Source of the DNA: an uncultured Clostridia bacterium
GTDB lineage: Bacteria; Bacillota; Clostridia; Christensenellales; Borkfalkiaceae
NCBI GenBank assembly: GCA_934249265.1
Contig: CAKQKQ010000086.1
Coordinates: 1-7,091, forward strand
DNA: 7,091 nt
Reading direction: 5' to 3'
The notes beneath the pieces were generated by a model. It made no database searches. It saw only the letters and a list, made by a program, of their open reading frames with translations, and was not told where the DNA came from. Shown in pieces: positions 1 to 5,394 of the stretch; position 1 is the first letter of the stretch; every line of letters starts with the position of its first letter. The position numbers were made by a program, and so were the translations under genes.

Positions 1-18
1 TTGCACTTTATTTCCCCC
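1..18 (-). promoter_or_regulatory. Possible ribosome binding site and GTG start of a gene leaving the window
   Basis: Minus strand AAGGGGG (C-run at 14-18), then seven bases, then GTG (4-6) followed by one codon to the edge. It lies immediately after the TAA at 8-10, so translation could be coupled to the small frame before it. Only two codons are visible, so no product can be named. Confidence 0.25.
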
Positions 19-28
19 TTTTATTTCG

Positions 29-100
29 ATTTTTAGACATATTATATATAACGCGCACAGCGAGTGCATATATATCGCGCAGTGTTCGCACATATAGCGC
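29..100 (-). repeat. Three degenerate 24-bp repeats (eight codons each)
   Basis: Units 77-100, 53-76 and 29-52 share a core TATAT followed at a fixed distance by CTGCGC or TGTGCGC (lost in the last unit). In the minus-strand frame ending at 8-10 they read ALYVRTLR, DIYALAVR and VIYNMSKN, keeping an aliphatic residue then Tyr at positions 2-3 of each unit. The alternating purine-pyrimidine tracts (ATATAT, CGCGC) are unusual here and could form hairpins or Z-DNA. Confidence 0.55.
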
Positions 101-123
101 GCCCAGCAACTGCAACAACGTTC

Positions 124-191
124 TTTTAGCAAACGAATAACGACCGCCACCGCAATATTTTAGCAAACGAATAACGACCGCCACTGCAATA
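124..191. repeat. 34-bp tandem duplication, two copies
   Basis: Two head-to-tail 34-bp units, 124-157 and 158-191, identical except C151 versus T185. The unit starts TTTTAGCAAACGAATAACG. The length is 33+1, so each copy shifts the reading frame. It lies downstream of the strong leftward promoter. Confidence 0.95.
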
Positions 192-232
192 TCCACGCTC
201 GATTTTGCGCCGCATTTCGCTCATTTTATATA

Positions 233-269
233 TGATATCAAAATGATATCACAAAGGACAAACGTTGTC
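233..269. promoter_or_regulatory. Putative operator: twin TGATATCA palindromes plus GACAA-TTGTC inverted repeat
   Basis: The perfect 8-bp palindrome TGATATCA occurs at 233-240 and 244-251, centres 11 bp apart, one helical turn. The second copy overlaps the -10 and the first covers the start region. A separate inverted repeat GACAA-ACG-TTGTC (257-269) overlaps the -35. This layout fits a repressor bound as two dimers on one face of the DNA. I do not recognise the cognate regulator. Confidence 0.5.
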
Positions 270-271
270 AA
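243..271 (-). promoter_or_regulatory. Near-consensus leftward sigma-A promoter
   Basis: Minus strand TTGACA (266-271, perfect -35), exactly 17 bases, then TATCAT (243-248, five of six -10 bases) preceded by TGA, an extended -10. This is the best promoter in the window. Predicted start is near 235. It lies downstream of the pnp terminator and points left, so it serves something else: the repeat-rich 1-224 segment and probably a gene beyond the left edge. Confidence 0.75.
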
Positions 272-341
272 TATATTTTACAAAAAAATTACACAAAAAT
301 CTATTAAAGTCGCTTAAATTGTTTAAAATATGCAAAAGATG

Positions 342-377
342 AAAAAAGAATTGCCCTAAATTAAGACAATTCTTTTT
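342..377 (-). terminator. Rho-independent terminator of pnp
   Basis: Perfect 11-bp stem AAAAAGAAUUG / CAAUUCUUUUU (arms 367-377 and 343-353) with a 13-base loop, ending in a run of six U in leftward RNA, 15 bases after the pnp stop. The stem is AT-rich, but its position and U-tract are right. The other strand also ends in a T-rich stretch, so it may work in both directions. Confidence 0.8.
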
Positions 378-392
378 GTTTTTACGATTTTA

Positions 393-2522
393 TTATTCGC
401 CCATCTTTTCAAGGAGTTTAAGGTCGATACCCTTTTCGCCTATCTTGATGATTTCGACTTTAACCATATCGCCGATAGCAAGCACTTCGTCAACGCTGTT
501 GATTCTCTTTTCGCTCATCTTGGAAATGTGAATCATACCGTCTTTGCCGGGAGCAAGTTCGCAGAACGCGCCTACCTTGGGCAAAATTCTTGCAACAGTG
601 GAAATGAACACGTCGCCTACTTCGAGGTCTCTTGCAATCGCTTGAATGATGTTCTTTGCTTTGTTTGCGTTGTCGATAGTTTCGCCGTACTCGGCAATGT
701 TTACTCTGCCGTCGTCGTTGATGTCGATTTTAATTACGTCGCTGCCGCCGCACTCGTCGATAATCTTGTTGATCGTCTTGCCTTGCGAACCGATTACGTC
801 CTTAATCTTCTCGGGATTAATATCGAAAGAAATAATCTTAGGAGCATACTTGGAAAGCGTGGGAGCAACTTCGGGTATGCAAGCGAGCATCTTGTTGAGA
901 ATGAATTGTCTGCCTTCGTTTGCTTGAGAAATTGCCTTACGAAGTATCGCTTCGTCAATACCTTTGATTTTAATATCCATTTGAATAGCGGTGATACCCT
1001 TTGTAGTACCCGCTACCTTGAAGTCCATATCGCCGAGGAAGTCTTCAAGACCTTGAATATCCGACATAACCGAAACTTTGCCGCTTTCAACGTCTTTAAT
1101 AAGACCCATAGCAATACCCGCTACGGGACGTTTGATGGGTACGCCGGCATCCATAAGAGCCATTGTCGAACCGCATACCGACGCTTGAGAAGTAGAACCG
1201 TTTGAAGAAAGAACTTCGGAAACGAGTCTTATTGCGTACGGGAATTCGTCTTCGGACGGAATTACGGGAAGGAGTGCTCTTTCAGCGAGTGCGCCGTGAC
1301 CGATTTCACGTCTGCCGGGACTCTTAAGAGCCCTTGCTTCGCCCGAAGCATAACCGGGCATGTTGTAGTGGTGCATATATCTCTTCTCTTCTTCTTCGTC
1401 GAGACCTTCGAGTCTTTGTACTTCGGAAACAGTGCCTAAAGTACAAGTCGTGAGAACTTGAGTTTGACCTCTCGTGAAAAGACCCGAGCCGTGAACTCTC
1501 GGCAACAAGCCGTGTTCGCACCAAATATCTCTGATTTCTGTAAGCGTTCTGCCGTCGGGACGGACGCCTTCGTTTGTAATTTTCGCTCTGACTTTCTCTT
1601 TGGTGAGATAATAAAGAGCGTCGTTGATTTCTCTTTCTTTGTCGGGGAATATGTCGGCAAAATGCTCGAGACAGTCAGCCGTAACAGCGTCTTGTCCCGC
1701 TTGTCTTTCTTGACGGTCGAACGTATCGAGAGCCTTGTCGAGTTTTTCGCTTGCGTATTCTCTGACGGCTGCGTCGATTTCTTCGGGAACGTGATATAAG
1801 TCAAGTTCGAGTTTGGGCTTGCCTACTTCCTTTTGAATTTCCTCGATAAACGCGCATTGACGTTTGATTTCTTCGTGTCCGAAAAGAATTGCGCCGACCA
1901 TTTCGTCGTCGGAAATTTCTTTAGAACCCGCTTCAACCATCATAATAGCGTCCTTTGTGCCGGAAAGGTTAAGCACGAGCGTGCTCTTTTCCTTTTGAGC
2001 AAGGTCGGGATTGATTACGTATTCGCCGTCAACAATGCCGACTACTACCGAACCCGTAGGACCGGCCCAAGGAATATCGGAAATAGAAAGAGCGATCGAC
2101 GAACCCATCATTGCAAGAGGTTCGGGTTGAATATTCGCGTCAACCGAAAGCGCGGTAGCGATAACAACTACGTCATTGAAAATTCCCTTGGGGAAAAGGG
2201 GTCTAATGGGTCTATCGATAAGTCTTGAAGTCAAAATAGCCTTGTCGCTTGCTCTGCCTTCTCTCTTTTTAAATCCCCCGGGGATTTTACCGATTGCATA
2301 CATCTTTTCTTCATAGTCTACACTGAGAGGGAAGAAATCCATACCTTCTCTCGGAGTGGGAGACATCGTTGCCGTAACTTGAACGACCGTTTCACCGCAT
2401 CTTACAAGGCACGAACCGTTTGCTTGTTGAGCGTATTTGCCTGTTTCGACAATTACTTCTCTGCCACCGACAGTAGTTTTGAATACTCTCGGATTTTCAA
2501 ACATTTTTTCCTTTAATACCAT
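393..2522 (-). CDS. pnp: Polyribonucleotide nucleotidyltransferase (PNPase)
   Basis: Complete 709-residue PNPase: phosphorolytic 3'-to-5' exoribonuclease that degrades mRNA in the cytoplasm and can add heteropolymeric tails; it works as a trimer. Domain order: first RNase PH core (about 13-145, with RPIRPLF at 104-110 in the RNA-binding loop), helical domain (about 240-315), second RNase PH core (about 320-550), KH (about 560-625, GxxG loop G578-S-Q-G581) and S1 (about 632-705). The active site is intact: GRREIGHG (403-410), SNGSTSQAS (440-448) and D494, D500, K502 in the LGDMDFK region. The acidic or Lys-rich tail of some homologues is absent; the protein ends just after S1. ATG at 2520-2522 has AGGAGA (2531-2536) 8 bases upstream. 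A second in-frame ATG at 2502-2504 (MFENPRVF) also has an AAAGGA site, so a 703-residue form is possible. A U-tract terminator follows 15 bases after the stop. Confidence 0.98.
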   Translation of the reverse strand: MVLKEKMFENPRVFKTTVGGREVIVETGKYAQQANGSCLVRCGETVVQVTATMSPTPREGMDFFPLSVDYEEKMYAIGKIPGGFKKREGRASDKAILTSRLIDRPIRPLFPKGIFNDVVVIATALSVDANIQPEPLAMMGSSIALSISDIPWAGPTGSVVVGIVDGEYVINPDLAQKEKSTLVLNLSGTKDAIMMVEAGSKEISDDEMVGAILFGHEEIKRQCAFIEEIQKEVGKPKLELDLYHVPEEIDAAVREYASEKLDKALDTFDRQERQAGQDAVTADCLEHFADIFPDKEREINDALYYLTKEKVRAKITNEGVRPDGRTLTEIRDIWCEHGLLPRVHGSGLFTRGQTQVLTTCTLGTVSEVQRLEGLDEEEEKRYMHHYNMPGYASGEARALKSPGRREIGHGALAERALLPVIPSEDEFPYAIRLVSEVLSSNGSTSQASVCGSTMALMDAGVPIKRPVAGIAMGLIKDVESGKVSVMSDIQGLEDFLGDMDFKVAGTTKGITAIQMDIKIKGIDEAILRKAISQANEGRQFILNKMLACIPEVAPTLSKYAPKIISFDINPEKIKDVIGSQGKTINKIIDECGGSDVIKIDINDDGRVNIAEYGETIDNANKAKNIIQAIARDLEVGDVFISTVARILPKVGAFCELAPGKDGMIHISKMSEKRINSVDEVLAIGDMVKVEIIKIGEKGIDLKLLEKMGE

Positions 2523-2530
2523 TTGTTTTT

Positions 2531-2536
2531 TCTCCT
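2531..2536 (-). promoter_or_regulatory. Ribosome binding site that selects the first pnp start
   Basis: AGGAGA on the minus strand, 8 bases before ATG 2520-2522. The competing downstream ATG (2502-2504) has AAAGGA only about 5 bases away. The first site is the better match and spacing, so I chose the longer protein. The downstream start would, however, give an N-terminus (MFENPRVFKTT) that resembles other clostridial PNPases. Confidence 0.65.
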
Positions 2537-2558
2537 ATTCTACTCTATTTACAGTCAA

Positions 2559-2586
2559 CGTTTTCCAAATAACCTTGCGGAAAACG
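2559..2586 (-). promoter_or_regulatory. Hairpin in the pnp 5' leader
   Basis: Perfect 8-bp inverted repeat CGTTTTCC / GGAAAACG (2579-2586 and 2559-2566) around a 12-base loop, 36 bases before the pnp ATG. E. coli pnp is controlled by a leader stem that RNase III cuts and PNPase then attacks. This hairpin sits in a comparable place, but it is short and no homology is claimed. Confidence 0.4.
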
Positions 2587-2606
2587 AATTCTATCAAATT
2601 TAAAAT

Positions 2607-2636
2607 TTTAAACTTTTTTATGAGTTTAAACTTTTT
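2607..2636. repeat. 12-bp direct repeat in AT-rich pnp leader
   Basis: TTTAAACTTTTT at 2607-2618 and 2625-2636, with a similar GTTTTAAAC further on (2662-2670). The sequence is low-complexity and may be no more than AT-rich drift. It lies inside the predicted pnp leader. Confidence 0.5.
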
Positions 2637-2673
2637 GTTGCCCCTTAAATTACTTTTTTAAGTTTTAAACGTC

Positions 2674-2702
2674 TTTATTTAGCGTTTTGCGCCTTTTGTC
2701 AA
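2674..2702 (-). promoter_or_regulatory. Possible sigma-A promoter of pnp
   Basis: Minus strand TTGACA (2697-2702, perfect -35), 17-base spacer, AATAAA (2674-2679, four of six -10 bases). The strong terminator upstream means pnp needs its own promoter or read-through, which favours this site, but the -10 is weak. The resulting leader would be about 145 bases and would contain the hairpin at 2559-2586. Confidence 0.4.
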
Positions 2703-2736
2703 TTTTACGCGCGTTTGAAATTTTTGCCGTTTGTTC

Positions 2737-2789
2737 GCCTTTACGCATTTTTTGAGTTTGCGCGTTTTTGCGTGCCTTTACGCATTTTT
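2737..2789. repeat. 16-bp direct repeat upstream of pnp
   Basis: GCCTTTACGCATTTTT occurs exactly at 2737-2752 and 2774-2789, a 37-bp period, in the AT-rich gap between the rpsO terminator and the pnp promoter candidate. Related GCGCGTTT strings at 2709-2715 and 2760-2766 lie nearby. No gene is seen in this gap. Confidence 0.75.
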
Positions 2790-2800
2790 AAATAATGTAA

Positions 2801-2840
2801 GAAAAATAATAAAATGGGGAATATAAAACTATACTCCCCA
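2801..2840 (-). terminator. Rho-independent terminator of rpsO
   Basis: On the minus strand, an 11-bp stem (arms 2830-2840 and 2815-2825, UGGGGAGUAUA with UAUAUUCCCCA) with a four-base loop, followed by UUUUAUUAUUUUU, 12 bases after the rpsO stop. The one non-Watson-Crick position is a G-U wobble in leftward RNA but would be an A-C mismatch in rightward RNA, so the structure is built for the minus strand. Confidence 0.93.
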
Positions 2841-2852
2841 TCAACCGTTTTA

Positions 2853-3116
2853 TTATTTTCTCAAACCCAATTTAGCGATAAGGTCTCTGTATTTCTCGAT
2901 GTCGGTTTGTTTAAGATAGTCTAAAAGACCTTTTCTTTGTCCGACAAGTTTCATAAGACCTCTTCTCGAGTGGTTGTCGTGAATGTTTGTCTTGAGGTGC
3001 TCGTTGAGGTGATTAATTCTCTCCGTCAAAAGCGCAACTTGAACTTCAACCGAACCCGTGTCGCCGTCGTGTCTCTTGTACTCTTCGATAATACTTGCTT
3101 TTCTTTCTTTTTCCAT
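2853..3116 (-). CDS. rpsO: 30S ribosomal protein S15
   Basis: Complete 87-residue S15 (Bacillus form about 89). It is a primary 16S rRNA-binding protein that shapes the central domain and platform of the 30S subunit and contributes to an intersubunit bridge. The conserved rRNA-contact residues are present: D19-T20-G21-S22 in the first loop and H46, D47, H49-S50-R51-R52-G53 in the second, ending LIAKLGLRK. ATG at 3114-3116 is preceded by AGGAGGA (3124-3130) with a 7-base spacer, the strongest ribosome binding site in the window, as expected for a ribosomal protein. It has its own promoter (3204-3232) and a foldable leader where S15 autoregulation may act. The gene is closed 12 bases after the stop by a strong terminator, so it looks monocistronic, unlike E. 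coli where read-through into pnp is prominent. Identification is secure. Confidence 0.98.
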   Translation of the reverse strand: MEKERKASIIEEYKRHDGDTGSVEVQVALLTERINHLNEHLKTNIHDNHSRRGLMKLVGQRKGLLDYLKQTDIEKYRDLIAKLGLRK

Positions 3117-3147
3117 AATTTTATCCTCCTGAATGGAAATTTATTCG

Positions 3148-3194
3148 CTTAAAACGAAGAAAGCCGTCGAGTCTTCGCGCCCCCTCGCCTTAAG
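3148..3194 (-). promoter_or_regulatory. Foldable rpsO leader, candidate S15 autoregulatory RNA
   Basis: In leftward RNA an outer stem CUUAA/UUAAG (3190-3194 with 3148-3152) encloses a perfect 6-bp stem CGAAGA/UCUUCG (3172-3177 with 3155-3160) with an 11-base loop. The loop's CUCG (3168-3171) can pair with the upstream CGAG (3184-3187), giving a pseudoknot or an alternative hairpin. S15 is known to repress its own mRNA through structured leaders of different folds in different bacteria. That this leader is one is an inference; it lies upstream of, not over, the ribosome binding site. Confidence 0.45.
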
Positions 3195-3203
3195 TACTAC
3201 TAT

Positions 3204-3232
3204 ATAATAGCATATTTAACAGCCGTAAGCAA
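3204..3232 (-). promoter_or_regulatory. Predicted sigma-A promoter of rpsO, extended -10
   Basis: Minus strand -35 TTGCTT (3227-3232), 17-base spacer, -10 TATTAT (3204-3209, five of six consensus bases) preceded directly by TGC, an extended -10 element that can offset the weak -35. Predicted start near 3197 gives a leader of about 80 bases. The -35 sits just past the hemZ stop, so rpsO can be transcribed apart from hemZ. Confidence 0.65.
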
Positions 3233-3238
3233 CTGTTT

Positions 3239-4597
3239 TTACTTAAAAAGTTGACTTTTTTCTTCGCAAATGCGTTGCACCTTTTCTATATAAGTCTTTA
3301 TATCTTTGGGCGCGCCGTACCTTTCTATTCGGTTTTCGCCGAGAATAATCTTTTTAGATACCGAATTTGCCCCGCACGCGACGTTTTGCGCGATTTCTTC
3401 CATTGTGTCTATGTTGTAAACGCACTCTTTGTTAGGTTTTGAATAACCAACGTTTTCAAGGCTAGCCGCCATGTATTTTTGCCTATATAAATAATAGGGA
3501 TTATAGCCGCTTGAAATTAAGGTGTTCGACGAATAATCTATCATTTGCGGAACTTCGCCGTCGTCAAGCCTATCCGTAGTTTCTTTTAATCTCGAGCCCT
3601 TTTTGACGCATAAAGTATGCACCGTTATGTTGTCGGGGTCAAGCGATACCGCGCTGTCGATACTGCGCTTGAAATCGTCGAAATTTTCGCCGTTTAACCC
3701 CGCGATTAAGTCCATGTTAATCGAAAAATCATACTTTAAAGCCATTTCGTACTTGTCGTAAATGTCCTTAACCGTATGCTTTCTGCCGAGAAGTTGCAAG
3801 GTCTTGTCGTTGAACGTTTGAGGGTTTATACATATCCTCGTCACGCCGTAATCTTTTAAAAGTTTAAGCACGTCGTCGGTTATGCAATCGGGTCGCCCCG
3901 CCTCTACCGTGTATTCTACATTGTTTGTATTTTCGCCGACCGCCTTTAAAATTTCTTCAAGTAAATTTATGGGTAGTGACACGGGTGTGCCGCCGCCGAT
4001 ATATATGCTGCGAAGATTTTTTACAAGTTTTTTCGCCTCGATAATTTCCTTGATTAGAGCATACGTATACTCTGAAACGGGACTTTTCGGCGTGATTTCA
4101 TTGCTGATAAACGAACAGTAAAGACACCTTGACGGACAAAACGGAATGCCCACGAAGAAGTCGCAATTATCTTCGTCGAGGGTGTAATAAGGCTTTTGCG
4201 CATTAATTATTCTCGACACAATGTCCGCTTTTTTATCGCTTACAAGCATAACCTCTTTTAAATATTTTTCAAAACCGTCGCCGTATTGATAAGCGAATTT
4301 TACGGGTCTTATACCCGTGAGCGCGCCCCACTCCAAAGTGATTTTTAGCGAGTCGGAAAGCGAACGATAAAGACCCAATTTTGCATAACGCTTGACGTAA
4401 CGTTTATGCTCGAGGTCGTTTGTCGATTCGTCGGGATAATCGTAATTATACTCTTTTCCGTTGACCGATATATCATAATGAAAAATTTTGCCGTTTTGAG
4501 TGAAAATTAAACTTACTTCCACTTCGTCTTGCGGGCAAAATTCGTTGATTTCCTCGAGAAATTCGTTTTCCATCGAGAGTAAATTGGTCTTTATCAT
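3239..4597 (-). CDS. hemZ: Radical SAM protein HemZ (oxygen-independent coproporphyrinogen III dehydrogenase family)
   Basis: A 452-residue radical SAM enzyme of the HemN/HemZ group. The family assignment is oxidative decarboxylation of coproporphyrinogen III to protoporphyrinogen IX without oxygen. The [4Fe-4S]/SAM motif CX3CX2C is C154-C158-C161 (CPSRCLYCSF), followed by GGGTP at 201-205, EAGRPD at 232-237 and NPQT at 258-261. The C-terminal stretch with YYLYRQKYM (368-376), LENVGY (380-385) and NIDTMEE (395-401) is typical of HemZ rather than HemN or HemW. Residues 1-145 form the HemZ-type N-terminal extension; the protein is somewhat shorter than the roughly 500-residue Bacillus homologue. 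ATG at 4595-4597 has AAAGGA (4609-4614) 11 bases upstream; the next Met (codon 9) has no such site. A 187-bp gap without an obvious terminator separates it from the hydrolase gene upstream, so read-through is possible. No other haem gene is in view, so the physiological role is unproven. Confidence 0.93.
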   Translation of the reverse strand: MIKTNLLSMENEFLEEINEFCPQDEVEVSLIFTQNGKIFHYDISVNGKEYNYDYPDESTNDLEHKRYVKRYAKLGLYRSLSDSLKITLEWGALTGIRPVKFAYQYGDGFEKYLKEVMLVSDKKADIVSRIINAQKPYYTLDEDNCDFFVGIPFCPSRCLYCSFISNEITPKSPVSEYTYALIKEIIEAKKLVKNLRSIYIGGGTPVSLPINLLEEILKAVGENTNNVEYTVEAGRPDCITDDVLKLLKDYGVTRICINPQTFNDKTLQLLGRKHTVKDIYDKYEMALKYDFSINMDLIAGLNGENFDDFKRSIDSAVSLDPDNITVHTLCVKKGSRLKETTDRLDDGEVPQMIDYSSNTLISSGYNPYYLYRQKYMAASLENVGYSKPNKECVYNIDTMEEIAQNVACGANSVSKKIILGENRIERYGAPKDIKTYIEKVQRICEEKSQLFK

Positions 4598-4784
4598 ATT
4601 TTGGTTTGTCCTTTGCTTTTAATTGAAAATTTGATTAAGGAAATAAGGAAACGGAAATTCGGCACGCAAAATTTCGGTTGCTAAATTTTTCCGCTTAATT
4701 TAATCGTAAAAATATCGGGTGAAAATTTTTAGTTCCGCATTAGCCGCTTAATTTAGCAATATAATTTAATCGTGCAATTTATAA
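4598..4784. other. AT-rich intergenic gap between the hydrolase gene and hemZ, with reshuffled short repeats
   Basis: No ORF or clear terminator. CCGCTTAATTTA occurs at 4691-4702 and 4744-4755; TAATTTAATCGT occurs at 4696-4707 and 4762-4773. In the first place the two words overlap into one 17-base string; in the second they are separated by a short insertion. A weak leftward promoter could be drawn (TTGCAC at about 4774-4779, 16-base spacer, TGC-TAAATT), but it matches consensus poorly. The hemZ ribosome binding site AAAGGA is at 4609-4614. Confidence 0.5.
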
Positions 4785-5393
4785 TTAGTTGTGCAAGCCG
4801 TAAAATTTCCGTTCTTCTTTTATAGTCGTTTCGTCGCCGTGACCGGGGAGCACTCTTAAATTTTTATCGAGCGACAACAACTTTTTAATCGAGGTAAACA
4901 TTGCCGCTTTATTTCCGCCGTACAAATCGCATCTGCCGCACGAATGGTAAAAAAGCGTATCGCCCGAAAACAACGTATCGCCCACCTTATAGCATACGCC
5001 ACCCAAGGTGTGCCCCGCCGTGCGCAATATTTCAAAATCGATATGCGCAAGCGTAAATTTGTCATCTTTAGGCAATACGTTTGCTGTAAAACAGTCAAAA
5101 TCGACACCCGCCAAGTCATTGCACTGCCCCACGCCTTGCAGCATAGGGACGTCTTTTTCATCGCAATAAACGGGTACGCCTTGCCTTGAAAGCGCAGCGC
5201 AACCGCCCGCATGATCGAAGTGCCCGTGAGTCAAAAGTACGCCGCAAAGGGTGTAACCGTTGTCTTTTATATAAGACAAAAGTTGCTCTGAATGTCCGCC
5301 GTAATCTATAATTACGCACTCTTTAGTTTGCTCGTTTAACACCAAATATGTGTTGACGTCGAGCGCGCCCGTGTTGTATTTTAATATCTTCAT
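4785..5393 (-). CDS. Metallo-beta-lactamase-fold hydrolase, glyoxalase II-like
   Basis: A 202-residue cytoplasmic protein (no signal peptide) of the small single-domain MBL family related to hydroxyacylglutathione hydrolase and to YqgX/YcbL proteins. Metal ligands are visible: THGHFDH at 55-61 (H56, H58, D60, H61), H128 in AGHT, D145 in SGDTLF and H185 in PGHG, the usual set for a two-metal site. The N-terminal NTYLV and IIDYGG segments are typical of the family. It lacks the extra C-terminal domain of classical glyoxalase II, so the substrate (a thioester or another ester) cannot be named. ATG at 5391-5393 lies one base after the rel stop (TAA-A-ATG) and I see no clear Shine-Dalgarno sequence, so translation is probably coupled to rel. 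An MBL gene beside rel and hemZ is, from memory, a recurrent arrangement in Clostridia. Fold and metal site sure; substrate unknown. Confidence 0.93.
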   Translation of the reverse strand: MKILKYNTGALDVNTYLVLNEQTKECVIIDYGGHSEQLLSYIKDNGYTLCGVLLTHGHFDHAGGCAALSRQGVPVYCDEKDVPMLQGVGQCNDLAGVDFDCFTANVLPKDDKFTLAHIDFEILRTAGHTLGGVCYKVGDTLFSGDTLFYHSCGRCDLYGGNKAAMFTSIKKLLSLDKNLRVLPGHGDETTIKEERKFYGLHN

Positions 5394-5394
5394 T

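Larger units (their letters stand above)
8..224 (-). pseudogene. Possible small ORF split by the 34-bp duplication
   Basis: ATG at 222-224, about 11 bases after the predicted transcription start, opens a frame (MSEMRRKIERGYCSGGRYSFAK) that runs through the first 34-bp unit and stops in the second after 32 codons. The overlapping frame entered in the second unit continues to TAA at 8-10 and ends RNKRGK. With only one unit present, the two would join into a 60-codon ORF rich in Arg, Tyr and Leu. I do not recognise the product, there is no Shine-Dalgarno before the ATG, and the frame may be accidental; an untranslated leader is the alternative. Confidence 0.3.

Noticed and set aside
124..191. 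CRISPR array
   Set aside because: The two 34-bp units are directly adjacent with no spacer and no third copy; it is a tandem duplication.
8..196. 62-codon GTG-started minus-strand frame as an intact gene
   Set aside because: No ribosome binding site before the GTG, and its first part is the 34-bp unit read in a different frame; better explained as the tail of a frame split by the duplication.
528..1205. 225-codon plus-strand frame
   Set aside because: It lies wholly opposite pnp, which has an unbroken conserved protein; no ribosome binding site or recognisable domain.
1833..2228. 131-codon plus-strand frame, and the shorter ones at 1324-1804
   Set aside because: Antisense or out-of-frame shadows of pnp with no family resemblance.
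3221..3240. Terminator after hemZ (AACAG/CTGTT inverted repeat)
   Set aside because: Only five base pairs, a 10-base loop and no U-tract; it overlaps the rpsO -35 instead.
4571..4573. Met codon 9 as the hemZ start
   Set aside because: No ribosome binding site before it, whereas the first ATG has AAAGGA 11 bases upstream.
4856..5212. 118-codon minus-strand frame inside the hydrolase gene
   Set aside because: Out-of-frame overlap with the metal-ligand-bearing frame; Arg/Cys-rich composition typical of a shadow.
4785..5393. Ribonuclease Z or beta-lactamase identity for the MBL protein
   Set aside because: Length, absence of a signal peptide and the SGDTLF and PGHG motifs fit the glyoxalase II-like group better.
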